From positions 5,351,703-5,415,702 of the forward strand of contig NC_064037.1 of the NCBI RefSeq assembly GCF_932526225.1: a stretch of 64,000 nucleotides of DNA, given 5' to 3'. The notes under the pieces are model-generated. The model was not told the DNA's origin and made no database searches. It saw only the letters and a program-made list of their open reading frames with translations. The translations under genes were made by a program, and so were the position numbers. The number at the start of each line of letters is the position of its first letter. The first letter of the stretch is position 1. The stretch comes from Nematostella vectensis (lineage: Eukaryota > Cnidaria > Anthozoa > Actiniaria > Edwardsiidae). Of the stretch, positions 10,672 through 21,819 are shown in pieces.

Positions 10672-10953
10672 AGACTGTGCTAGCCTCCCGTCTTGGCCCG
10701 ACTGGTGCCAATGTGTGTATGCTAGTGTGCTTCTAAAGTTCACATTTATGTATACATACTCGCAAGGATAGTTTGGCTATCCGACGGAGGTTTAGACTAG
10801 CAAAGGTCGCATGCGTGATCCGCACAATTGGCATCACGCTAGCCCGGTCGCAGCTCTAGATCCCACATGGATCTTAGCTGTGGTTTAAAGCACTTCGTTC
10901 GAGTCGAAGTCGCCCTGCAGTTTTTTTGCCGATGAAGTTTAACTGAGGCAAAC

Positions 10954-11010
10954 CGGCTATGCCATGCTGACAAGTCCTAATAAGGACGAAACCGCTGTCC
11001 ATGGTTGCCG
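10954..11010 (+). ncRNA. Hammerhead ribozyme, unit 1 (core mutated)
   Basis: Same fold as the other units, but the core reads CTGACAA (10967-10973) instead of CTGACGA. The changed base is the invariant G8 that acts in catalysis, so this copy should be inactive. The stem II hairpin, GAAA and GTC are intact. Confidence 0.75.
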
Positions 11011-11307
11011 AACTGCACGGGTAATAGACTGTGCTAGCGTCCCGTCTTGGCCCGACTGGTGCCAATGTGTGTATGCTAGTGTGCTTCTAAAGTTCACATT
11101 TATGTATACATACTCGCAAGGATAGTTTGGCTATCCGACAGAGTTTTAGACTAGCAAAGGTCGCATGCGTGATCCGCACAATTGGCATCACGCTAGCCCG
11201 GTCGCAGCTCTAGATCCCACATGGATCTTAGCTGTGGTTTAAAGCACTTCGTTCGAGTCGAAGTCGCCCTGCAGTTTTTTTGCCGATGAAGTTTAACTGA
11301 GGCAAAC

Positions 11308-11364
11308 CGGCTATGCCATGCTGACGAGTCCTAATAAGGACGAAACAGCTGTCCATGGTTGCCG
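11308..11364 (+). ncRNA. Hammerhead ribozyme, unit 2
   Basis: Type I hammerhead. Helix I is CGGC/GCCG outside an internal loop and CCATG/CATGG inside it. Then come core CTGACGA, stem II GTCC-TAATAA-GGAC, GAAA, a two-base-pair helix III with tetraloop AGCT, and cleavage triplet GTC ending at 11353. All invariant core bases are present. The very short helix III is typical of metazoan retrozyme and Penelope-type hammerheads, which may act as dimers. Confidence 0.85.
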
Positions 11365-11661
11365 AACTGCACGGGTAATAGACTGTGCTAGCGTCCCGTC
11401 TTGGCCCGACTGGTGCCAATGTGTGTATGCTAGTGTGCTTCTAAAGTTCACATTTATGTATTCATACTCGCAAGGATAGTTTGGCTATCCGACGGAGGTT
11501 TAGACTAGCAAAGGTCGCATGCGTGATCCGCACAATTGGCATCACGCTAGCCCGGTCGCAGCTCTAGATCCCACATGGATCTTAGCTGTGGTTTAAAGCA
11601 CTTTGTTTGAGTCGAAGTCGCCCTGCAGTTTTTTTGCCGATGAAGTTTAACTGAGGCAAAC

Positions 11662-11718
11662 CGGCTATGCCATGCTGACGAGTCCTAATAAGGACGAAAC
11701 CCCTGTCCATGGTTGCTG
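11662..11718 (+). ncRNA. Hammerhead ribozyme, unit 3
   Basis: Same architecture as unit 2, with helix III loop CCCT. The triplet GTC ends at 11707. One change (gttgctg for gttgccg) weakens the outer helix I pairing. Confidence 0.82.
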
Positions 11719-12015
11719 AACTGCACGGGTAATAGACTGTGCTAGCGTCCCGTCTTGGCCCGACTGGTGCCAATGTGTGTATGCTAGTGTGCTTCTAAAG
11801 TTTACATTTATGTATACATACTCGCAAGGATAGTTTGGCTATCCGACGGAGTTTTAGACTAGCAAAGGTCGCATGCGTGATCCGCAGAATTGGCATCACG
11901 CTAGCCCGGTCGCAGCTCTAGATCCCACATGGATCTTAGCTGTGGTTTAAAGCACTTCGTTCGAGTCGAAGTCGCCCTGCAGTTTTTTTGCCGATGAAGT
12001 TTAACTGAGGCAAAC

Positions 12016-12072
12016 CGGCTATGCCATGCTGACGAGTCCTAATAAGGACGAAACAGCTGTCCATGGTTGCCG
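12016..12072 (+). ncRNA. Hammerhead ribozyme, unit 4
   Basis: Core and helices as in unit 2; GTC ends at 12061. The following monomer is incomplete: it jumps after 12074 to the terminal inverted sequence, marking the right end of the array. Confidence 0.84.
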
Positions 12073-13669
12073 AACATTGGCACCAGTCTTGGCCCGACTG
12101 GTGCCAATGTGTGTATGCTAGTGTGCTTCTAAAGTTCACAGTAATTTGAAACTAGCTGCTTATTTAAATGTCTTTAAATCTAATGTTCCTTTTTTAGCTT
12201 TCGTAGCATTTTGTGTGTTCTACTAGCTTTTGCCAGCTTCTTCATGGTAGCATACTCACATGCTCTTGGGCTAAGTTTACTTGGTGGGTATACATTAAAT
12301 TTTTTAGAGGTTGTTGCAACCAATGTGAGAGTTGACAAATGTGGGCTGAAAAATGTGATATTGTAAGATAAGGGTTTAAAACACTTGAGACAAGGGAGGG
12401 AACCTTTTTTTTTCATTGCAAAAACTACATATTTCAGTACTACAGTTGAAAATTTGAAATACTTACTTTTATGCTTCCTCTCTTGTTTAGTTTTTGTAGG
12501 TAACGCTCAGTCACTTTGTTTTTAAATGTTGTTAAAATAAGGATTAACAGATGATAATAAGAAATCATAGTCTTACAAAAAAACACTATTAGACTAGCCC
12601 TTTCTTTGGCGAACGCCTGTAAAAAAATAAGAAAATAATTGGTCCTTGCATGCGGTCAAAGGAGGGGCTGCAAATAGTCTAATCGCTGATGTTCCTTCTT
12701 AGGACTTTGATTTTGCCATGACTCTATCTCTTCCCTACTTAATTTTGTGTTCTTTTTTGTAGGTGTGGCATGTGCCAGTGCAAGTTCTGGCTTTGGAGAA
12801 ATCACTCTACTTAGCTTTTCTGCACATTTTGATAAGTATGTTGTCTTTATTATGTAGCTAAAAGTGTTTTTAACTGTCCCTTTTAGGTATACATTTTATA
12901 CATACTGTATTTGTATTCATTCATTCTTATTGATAACAAGAGAACAGATTAGGGGAACAAATGTACTATTTTAAATGATATTCTTTTTAACAGGGATGTT
13001 GTCTCTACCTGGTCATCAGGGACAGGTTAGTGTTCTATGTATACTTGGTTTTGATTAGGTGTCATTCCTTCTGTTATTAGGCTGAAAAAAATTGATACTT
13101 AGTTTGTGTTACCAGCTCCTTCCCTCCCCACCCACCTAAAAAAGGTTAAATGAATGTATGAGATGGAGACGCTGGGGGATGGGGGGGGGGGGGGGGGTGG
13201 GGCACAGCCTCATCCCTTTTTGTACTTAAAAGAAAAAAAACCTTTTTTGTTTTTCAATACGATTATTTTTTTTTTCATAAAAATAAATAAACAATCCCAC
13301 ATAAAAAGATGTGTTAATTGATTATTCAGAAAATAGGTAGGCAAGCCCACAAACATAAAAAAACAACAAGGTAAAAATGAGCATGTACTAAAAAATCTCA
13401 CACAACATTGCTACACACAACTTAAATCCTGTCTCTCCTAAAAACTGCCTGTTCCAACATAGGCTCCACCTGCAGTCCATTTGGGTGATGGACTTGCGTT
13501 GTTTAATGTTTGATTAGAGTGTTCTTGTTCATCAGGGGCAGCTGGTGTGTTTGGGGCCCTATCATATGCTGGCCTTATATCAGCTGGTGTTTCGCCCAGG
13601 AATACAATACTTATCATGAATGTTGTGCCAGTCTTGTTCATCATCAGGTAAACAGCATCATGATCTTAA

Positions 13670-14420
13670 GGGCCTGTGGTACTATCTCGTTGCTACGAAA
13701 CTCCGTTGCTGCCAAAGGGAAAAGCGCTTCATTCAGTTAAATGGACTAAAATCGCCACATGCCTTCCAACTTGATTCTGTGACCCAGTGGTTAGCACCTT
13801 TGACTCGTAAGCAAGCATTTCGGGTTCAATCTTTGAAACTCCAGTTCTAATTTTGTTTTTTCTTTTTTTCCAAGAGATTAAAATAAACTTTCAACATTTT
13901 GTAAAAGAAAACACAATTTTTACATATTTTTCGAGAATAAAAATAGATGGCGAAAAAACAAGATGACAGCCATTTTTTGCGCGAGAAAACACATTCTACA
14001 ACAGATGTGAATTTTTTTCACTCAAACTATTGATATTACCATTCCTAACAACTAACCGCATGGGATTTTTTACTTTAGAAGAAAAGAAAAGTTATTACCA
14101 AATATCTGGTTTTCGAAGAACATAAAAATTCGCCATTTTTCACGGTATCAAAATTTTGCAAATCCAATGTGTGAAGTTTTAGAAAATAGTGATTCCTTCA
14201 AAAAAAATTATGTTAAATTTGAACAGTAGCTTCTTTGACAGGTTGTTCTGTTCTGGGTCACGTGATCATGGGAGTGGTCAGATGACATAATCACTTGTGT
14301 CATTTATGTCTAAAACACTTATGTTGAATGTTCCAAGAGATTTGATAATAAAAAACAGAAGCTTTTATAAAACAAACAAATTTCCGTAGCAACGGACTCA
14401 AAAGATAGTACCATAGGCCC
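13670..14420. mobile_element. TTAA-flanked MITE in CLN3-derived intron (copy A)
   Basis: The ends GGGCCTGTGGTACTATCT and AGATAGTACCATAGGCCC are near-perfect inverted repeats, bordered on both sides by TTAA (13666-13669 and 14421-14424). A TTAA target site points to the piggyBac or Kolobok superfamilies. The interior is AT-rich without genes but contains a tRNA-like segment near 13779. Copy B has the same element (53259-53936), about 70 bp shorter because of an internal deletion. Confidence 0.75.
13779..13832 (+). repeat. tRNA-like sequence (SINE remnant?)
   Basis: An A-box-like stretch (agtggttagca) and a B-box-like stretch (gggttcaatc) occur at tRNA spacing, with a loop ctcgtaa reminiscent of tRNA-Thr(CGT). 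The arms do not pair well, so this is a tRNA-derived remnant at best. The same stretch is at 53368-53421. Confidence 0.35.
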
Positions 14421-16885
14421 TTAATGATAATCCTTTTTAGTGAGCTATGTTATTTTGCATTTAGTTCTAGTATCAATTTGCTAAGAAACTATTGCTATCG
14501 GCATTTTAAGTGATAATAGTACAGTATTAGGATAAGTTATGACATTTAGAAAAATAACTTCATAGATAGTTATGAATGTTCATGAAATAATGAAATAAAA
14601 TTGGAAACAGGAAAATCTTTTCTGACAGGAAAATCTTTTAGAACCTTAAAAAGATTTTGGCAATATCACCCCCACCCCTCCATATTTTTTGTTAGAATAA
14701 AAGCCAGCCATCTTTAAACCTGATCTGTATGTTGTCACACCCTCATGTTTTAATAATACAACCAGTAAGTAAAGACTCTGATGAACTGGCTGGAAGATCT
14801 GCTCAAATGAATGAAATCAAGTACCATTGTCTGCTAAAAGGAGTAACCCTTGAATTCCAAAATTCTGGTTTAACAGGCCTGTAGCTAGGATTTTGTGCGG
14901 GGGGGGGGGGGGGGGGTTGTTTACCCATATAGCGCACCATTTTCTTGTAGGTAGCTCTCCCTAGCCCACAGTGGTACTCAATTTTCTTTCATTACAATGG
15001 AGCTTCCAGTAGAGTTGGGGGGAGGGGGGTTCTTCCAAACCCCATGAACCACACCTGGCTACTGGCCTGCTGTGGGTCTGTTCTATTCGATCAATCAAAT
15101 CAATTGTCTAAATTATCAGTTACCAAGCTTGCAACTCACATAGGTAATTTTGATTGATTTGTATCTTTTATACTGTATTCGACTTTTTACAGCTTCTGGT
15201 ATATCTTGGTCCATCCTGAATATCTCCAAGGCTCCTACCTCATCAACTATGCTACTGTGCACTACAAAACAGAAGAGCATGAGCAGCTGTTCAAAAGTGA
15301 TTCTGGGGGTTAGTAGTGTAGATCAAGACAGTGCTATCACCAATAATAGGAGTGAGAGAAGTGTATACCACACAGTGAATGAGACAAAAAGGGTGGGACC
15401 CATTCTTTATTCGATCATGCTCTTCTCTAGCTCAATAATTTTGCTGAAACCCCAAAGAAACACCTGTTATGCACGCTAACACATGGAAATTAGTCAGCCA
15501 AGCTAATAAAAGTGTGATTTTCTCCAAAAGCCATTTTATTAAATGAGGCAATGTGTTGTACAACAACCCTCTCCCCAATGTGTACAACAGGGTTACGCAA
15601 CCTACTTGCAATAATTTGTAAAGACAAACAGGGTTTTCTGGAGACAAGCCTGTATATATTGTGCTTGCTATCTTTAGCTTAGTGTCCAATTAAATGAATG
15701 GGAACAGTTGTTATCCAACCCATGTCCTTTTTAGTTCAAGGTACCAACAAAAGTGAGATCTCAAAAATGACCTTCAGTCAGAAGTTAGTAGTCACTAAGG
15801 TATGATATTTTGAATCCAACGCTGGTTTCTCTAAGCTGGGTAACTTGGGTTTGTAGGACAAATGCATATAATGGATTTCTGTTTTTTTTAGGCTTTTAAA
15901 GGTTCTTAAATTCTAGGTTCTTGCAAGCTTCTATTATCTTTCTTGAACACAAAGAGTTCCAATAATGATCAATTTTTAAGAGGATGGATTAGTTAATTTT
16001 CTTATCCCCTCAGGGTCTCCTCAAGTATATGATACCTCTATTTCTGGTTTACTTTGCTGAGTATTTCATAAACCAAGGCTTGGTAAGTACAAGCTCCTAT
16101 TTCCTACTTTGACAATTAATAGGTGCTTACTGAATATCTATTGAGATACTTTTTTTAAGCATGAGTTGATATTCTGGAAAGACATCTGGATTACACCTGC
16201 AGAGCAGTATAGATGGTTAGTACACTGCAGCCATTCACTAGCTATCTCTCATACTTATAGTCTAAATACCAATATTTCTACAAAAGCATTAATAAACTTC
16301 TTTTGAATAAACAATGAATTTAAGACTAAAAGCAGAAGAAAACTATTAGAATGTGGATAGATGCAATGGAAATGTCAATATATGACATTTTGTTATTTAC
16401 TTCAGGTATCAGGTTGACTATCAGCTTGGGGTGTTGATCTCAAGATCATCTGTCAATATACTTCCTATCAAGAATATATGTCTATTGACTGGACTACAGG
16501 TGGGTTAACCCCTGCATTTTTATCCTTACTTGTACTGTCTCTGAGGATATGCATTGTGTATTGATCTGCCGTTGCATTGAGTAATGAGCAAATTACAAAA
16601 TCCTGTTGTGCTGTTTTAGAAAAGACCCATACCAAAATATTGGAAAAAGGGTATTCTCACTACCCTGCTCTCCAGAATTTTTAAATGGAAATTTGCTGCA
16701 ATACAGGATTTATTTTAAAAACAACAGCAATGTGATGCTCTGTAAACCATAAAAAAAAAAAATTAATTAAAAATTTATAGGTTACAATGTAACCAACTGT
16801 TGTTGGTTTAGTGGGTGAATCTGGCAGTGCTGGCGTTCGAATCCATCTATCACTTCCTGCCTTCTGTGTGGATCATGTTTGCAAT

Positions 16886-16996
16886 CTCACCTGGAAAACT
16901 TCAGGTCTTTCTTCAATCACATCATACTTTGTAATTTGAAGAACTGGAAGCTTCTTGTTTTCAAAATGAGTGAAAAATGCCTCACTGATTTCTCCA
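16886..16996. other. Junction between CLN3 duplicate and USP-Ulp1 gene
   Basis: CLN3 similarity stops at about 16885, and the first recognisable exon of the next gene starts near 16997. No coding or repeat signal was recognised between them. The catalytic-cysteine part of the USP domain that should lie upstream is not visible anywhere in the window, so the duplication may have cut it off. Confidence 0.5.
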
Positions 16997-19900
16997 ACAG
17001 TTTCGCTCATCTCTCAGCATTTGAGCTAACAAAGGCCGAACTGAAAAACGCTGTTAGGCCAATTCACAAGCTATTTTCAAGGCCGGAAGGTATGCCTCAG
17101 TACACACCGAAGAGCAAGGGATCTCCAATGAAAGTAGAACATGGTGCTAGATTAGCGTCCTCTCTAACCAACCTGTATTGTTTCAGTCGTTTGCTCCTCG
17201 TGTGGAAACAGCTCCAGCAGGCAGGAGGATTTCTATGATCTCAGTATTTCTATAACTGAAAAGGTACTCCTTTTTATTAACTATAGGTGCTATGTAATGT
17301 TATCATGGACCAACACCAAATACATCAGAAGTATAAAAAATGGGGTTTCACAGGAAAAAAAAGGTTGGGGAGGGGGACTAGTTTCCCGCGACAGGTCTGG
17401 TCACGCTAGGCGAAAGATACTAGCGAGGGGCAGGTACGTTTCACAATATATCTTCTTTGGGAATTACACAATTTCTCAATTATCTTTTGCAGAACTCTTT
17501 TGAGCACAGCTTGATGACATACTTTGAACCTGAAAGTATCGAAACTTATCGATGCGATAGGCAAGTTTTTTTTTTTTTTTGAAAGAAAACCACATATTAT
17601 ATTCAACACCAAGACATAATGTCATATTTGAGCAAACACAATTTAATGTTTCTTTAACAGGATCGTAGCCAGAATATCACAGATATAATATATCAATAAT
17701 TATTCAATAAGAAGGATAAATAATAAGAAGACCAGACGTGCCTGAAAATGACTCGCAAAACAATGCTAAATTGTTTTAAAGTGGCAATCCATCAAACATG
17801 ATTGATTTGTTTCCATTTAAGGTGTCTTTCACAGGGAGGCAAAATGATCCCAAAAATAACAGAAGAGCCAAAATGTCTGCTCGTACATCTGAAAAGGTAG
17901 GATTTCACCATACTAAAGTTACTTCTTTCTACCCCGACAGTGTGGAGCACTTTTGAACTTTCACAGGCAGCCCCCACCCCAAGGGGGTGTTACACTTTCA
18001 TTTTACTCATTTCATGTCTGTTTTTAATTGCAAAAAGTCAAATCTGATGAAGAAACTGCATCTTTAATTAAAATTTTCTAACAGGTTTACTGGAACAGGA
18101 ACAAAGGTCACTGAGCACATTCGGTTCCAGGAAGAAATCGTACTCAACAATTTCTCTGCTGAACAATCTACAAAGCTAAACTAGACATTCTTGGACCTTT
18201 CTGGGATGGGTGACTGAAAACTATTAATAGTTTTCTAATTGTTTCAAGGCGTGCAACACATTTTCTCTTTCTTTCAGAATCCTCTTACCAACAAAACTAT
18301 AAGTTACACTACTTAAAATAATAAGATTTCAGAAAAAAAAACATATGTACTACCACAGTCAAGGCGTCGTCACACCTGAGACCTAAAAATTAGATTTTCC
18401 TATTTTGTTTAGTTAAGATGGGTATCTAGCTTGTCCAGGTAATCTGGTAATGGAGCGGCAAAAAAGGAAATTTGGGGTGGTCTCTAATTAGAAACCCTCT
18501 TTTACAAGTGACTTAATTAAATAAAAAAATCAAATCTTGGATAGGTGTCCCCTCCCCAATCATCCACTATCCATATAGACAGAACTTCACACCACAATAT
18601 ATTTGCAGCTTTTATTCTTACATCTTGGCACAATATCTACACACAAAAATACATGGTTCATTTTTTCAATTTTCTTTTGCCCTTCCCTTAACCCCCTCTC
18701 CCTCCTTTCCGAAGTTGTCTCAGATTTTTGGAATATTTGTAACTTGACAAGAGTCCTAAAGATTGTTTATTTTATAGAAGAGCTCGTATGCTCTGAAGGC
18801 ATTTCTTGTTCACAGCGGTACGACTTGTATGAATGGCCACTATGTCACCTACTGTTTGAAAGATAGACAGTGGTTCAGACTAGACGATGCAATTGTAAGT
18901 ATAATATATATGGGTATTTAGTTGGAAGTATTATTCTGAAAGAATAAAAAATCTCACAATAGCTTCAATTTAAGAGGAATAATTACAACATGCCACTCTC
19001 ACTTATAAGCAAAAATTGTACCCAACATGACATTTTGACAATGTACATGGATGGCTTCGTATAGCTAAGTTGGAAGGAAAACCGAACTAGTATCTAAACT
19101 AGTATCTAAATATCGCACTTCATCTCACTTTTTGCAGTATTAGTATTTCTTCAATCCGCTTTGTGTGTTACAGGTCCAGCTGGTCCTCCTTGCCCAAGTG
19201 CTCGCCAGTAGGGCGTACATACTTCTCTATGAAAAAGAGACATCTGTAAGTAAGATATAATTCACACTATGCTATTCAACACTATTCCAATTTTTTGCAA
19301 AGTATATTTCAATTTATATTACGCTTTGCTTAGGTTTATCCTGAAGATAAACAGAGTGATGTTAAATCAGCAGACCTGCCGACTGGCAGTTTCGAAATAG
19401 GTAATAGCAAAAATTATGTGCGTTTTTTTTTTCTCTGATTTACATTGCAGAAAACAGTCCCTGGCAATTCAACTACATATTGTAAAAATATACTTTTTCT
19501 GTAATCAAGCTCTTCCCCCTTGCCTCCCATCGACAAAAATAAAATCACATTTTTGAGCTTTATTTGCATAGATCTTGCGAAGGCGAAAATAACAGTGTTT
19601 GGTAGGGGAAACGCCAATGCGAATGTCATCACTATCAAGGCGGGAACCCGCTCTTACTGCCAGATGTTTAGAGGTGTGGTAATAACAAGGCGTTCTTTAA
19701 AGCGTCTTGCAGTTCCCTGCAAGGCGCCAAGTGACATTTCTCAATATTGGCTAGATGACCAGGTAAGGACACATTCAACAGGTAGACAAACATGTACAAA
19801 ATTGTGTTGCCACAAGGGACTGTTACTTATCCCTAAAGGAAGTTGAAGCATGAATAATGTGTATCTAATAAAGTATGTGTTGTCTGAAATATATAATAAA

Positions 19901-21819
19901 AATAATATGATAAACATAATGATAACAATTGGTGTCATTTAGATCGTTGATGGCTTCTTGTCACTGCTTGCGAAAGACTTTGAGCAGAAAGTAAGTCATT
20001 CTGCTATGGGAACAAATGTAAGTTAATATGATGTGTAAGATATTTTTCCTGGACCAATATGCTAATAATTCAAAGTTTTGTAAATAACTGTCGGTTACAA
20101 TACTTAAGGCAATACTAAGATGTCCTTTAATGTATCATGTAATCCACCCTCAATTCAAGCTTTGTGATCTAACAGGGGAGAAACTTCTACTTCTTTAGTA
20201 GCTTTTTGTATGTGAAGCTGATGAGAAGGCAATCTGCAGCCAACATGGTTTACCAGGTAAAACATGTAAACAATTTCAGTTTCTCTTTGGGTTTTCTTTT
20301 GAGTTAATGAGGTTTCACTTATATCTTAAATGACATCAACAAGTTATATAAGAAAGAGCAATGAGACCATGAGGAAATAAAGACCATTTATTACAACTGA
20401 ATGCGCAGGCAAAAAAAAATCATTTAATGCTGCCCGCCATCAAGCTCCTGAGCACTTTGTTGCACTGGGACCTCCCCCTCAAGATAATTAGTATATTATA
20501 CAAGTAGATTATGTGGTTCTCAATTTTCTTTACAGGCAAATAAAGACATTTTCTCAAAGGACATGTGGGTCATCCCTATTAATACAGGAATGCACTGGTC
20601 CATCCTGGTAAGAGAACATTTTTTAAAAAAGTAATTAAACCAGATTACATTGATTTAAATCTATCATTACTTGCAGATTGTCAACCTGACCATAAGGACG
20701 CTGGAGTACTTTGACTCAAACCTATCAACAAAGAAGTCATTGTCAACAGCCAAAGAAATCTTCAAGCAAATAAGGTGCAAATTACATGTTCAGACGCTTT
20801 TATTAAAACTTCAACATTCACCAAGGCACCAATATCAATGGAAATTTGTTAGATGAAGAATGGAGAGAGGTCATTTACAAGGTACAGTCTCTACACTGCA
20901 TGTCTTATCCTTTATTCAGTTTTTTTTAGTTGTCTTAGGTTTTCGGGTTTGGCTCAAATCTGATATTTTATAATCTTTATACAAAACAGGAGGAGGAAAT
21001 CCCACAACAAACAGATGCTGTTAACTGTGTGATCTTTATGATCAAGGTAAAGCCCTCCTTAAAGTTCTTCCAACAATGATTTCAACTTACGTAATAAATT
21101 TATTCTTTACTAAGAATGTGCAGTGTGCATTGAATAGGAGATCGCGCATGTGGCTGTCAAAGGTAAAGAAACTATTACCCAATGCAAAATACCAAATTTT
21201 TTTTTGGTTTGTTTGTTTATTTATTATCTTATATTTTAGTGCAGGCTGGTTGAAATATAAGCCTGCTTCTTTAGGAATACGACATAATGGTCCATATTTC
21301 ATAAAAACAACATAGAGCTATGAACTCAGTCTTACTTCTTGACTCATAAACCCAGGGGGATTTTCTGTCTTGTATTTTTACTAGCATAAGAAAAAGCTGC
21401 AAAAGAGAAACTTTGTCTGAACTTATGAAAAATTTGATGCGAAAGCTAGACATCAGTATTGAATTAATAGAAACCAAATGAGTGAAAACACCACAATGAC
21501 AGGTTTTTGCTGGTCAAGCCACAAGTTCTAAAATATTGCATCCTATTGGCTTCACATTCATTTGTGAGTTAAATAGTTTAACAGATTTTAAAGATGTTTA
21601 AAAAGAGAAACCCTACAAAGTACAAAAAAACCTCTATTTAACTAGATTATCGATAATGAACTTATTTATATATTTGCTATAAAGTCCTGCCTTTCTTTAC
21701 ACTATATTCTGTATCCACAGGGGGCTGAAGCAAACAGGATCAGGGAGCAAATACTTGTTGATCTCCTAATGAATGATATTCAGTATGTTAGACATAACAA
21801 AATAGACTACGTACACTAA
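16997..21819 (+). pseudogene. USP (C19) deubiquitinase - Ulp1 (C48) SUMO protease fusion, decayed
   Basis: Phase-compatible exons: about 16997-17086, 17187-17263, 17493-17560, 17822-17896, 18085 to about 18175, 18778-18894, 19174-19245, 19334-19400, 19572-19762, 19943-19990, 20176-20256, 20536-20607, 20677-20774, 20794-20881, 20990-21046, 21721-21819. The first half is a USP domain: zinc ribbon (VCSSCG and YRCDRC), LLVHLKRF, the catalytic-His box GHYVTY with WFRLDDAI, and the closing AYILLYEKE. The second half is a Ulp1/SENP domain: WLDDQ, WVIPINTGMHW (His), LEYFDSN (Asp) and QQTDAVNCVIF (Cys). The USP Cys box is missing. Defects: a stop at 18182-18184 where no donor is seen, and a stop at 20804-20806. 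Deubiquitinase plus deSUMOylase in one polypeptide is unusual. The gene sits directly upstream of a MULE transposase and may have been cargo of that element. Confidence 0.8.
17561..17821 (+). other. GC-AG intron in USP domain
   Basis: The donor reads AG|GCAAGT and the acceptor taag|G. Only this GC donor keeps the USP frame and completes the second zinc-ribbon pair (YRCDRC). A GT donor four bases on would shift the frame. Confidence 0.6.

Larger units (their letters stand above)
10538..12137 (+). mobile_element. Retrozyme: tandem array, 354 bp unit, with hammerhead ribozymes
   Basis: Three exact 354 bp spacings separate four plus-strand hammerhead ribozymes (predicted cleavage after 10999, 11353, 11707 and 12061). 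Monomers differ at only a few positions. The left 133 bases (10538-10670) are an inverted fragment carrying a fifth hammerhead on the minus strand, which also gives the array mirrored outer ends. No protein frame is conserved between units. Tandem non-coding repeats with one ribozyme per unit and a TSD are the defining features of metazoan retrozymes, whose RNA is cleaved to unit length and circularised. The element is absent from the duplicate CLN3 block, so it inserted after the duplication. Confidence 0.85.
1819..16885 (+). repeat. Segmental duplication, copy A (derived from the CLN3 locus)
   Basis: This block matches 49515-56405 almost base for base, including introns, minisatellite and MITEs. 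Copy A is longer because it alone contains the Gypsy element (6267 bp), the retrozyme array (about 1.6 kb) and about four extra minisatellite units (about 270 bp). Subtracting these gives the length of copy B, so the two blocks are collinear. The left end abuts a truncated LINE. The right end stops inside CLN3 exon 15, at about 16885. Both copies are in the same orientation, about 32 kb apart. Confidence 0.95.
2243..16885 (+). pseudogene. CLN3: CLN3 (battenin) partial duplicate lacking exons 1-2 and the 3' end
   Basis: Thirteen exons equivalent to CLN3 exons 3-15 are present with the same lengths and phases as the complete gene at 48772-57102: 2243-2327, 9678-9761, 9902-9981, 12198-12283, 12763-12835, 12994-13025, 13536-13647, 15193-15308, 15735-15799, 16014-16082, 16160-16215, 16406-16499, and a broken exon 15 from 16812 to about 16885. 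All stay open and keep splice sites. The start codon exon, the RRNLVGFW exon, the end of exon 15 and exon 16 are absent, so no normal battenin can be made. The first intron here holds the Gypsy element and the third holds the retrozyme array. Substitutions are few (for example Gly to Ser in LLGLCNN at 2243-2260), which fits a recent duplication. Confidence 0.92.

Noticed and set aside
10565-12139. Short repeated frames (MAPVGPRRDAS) in the 354 bp units
   Set aside because: They run antisense to the ribozymes, have no domain, and occur only because the same unit is repeated.
13779-13832. A functional tRNA-Thr gene
   Set aside because: A- and B-box-like motifs exist, but the acceptor and anticodon arms do not pair, and it lies inside a MITE duplicated with the intron.
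18045-18070. A CTGATGA...GAAAC match resembling a hammerhead core
   Set aside because: There is no room for stem II between the two motifs and no pairing flanks.
21138-21162. Possible 25 bp exon between the last two Ulp1 exons
   Set aside because: Including it shifts the frame into a stop in the final exon; skipping it joins the flanking exons in phase.
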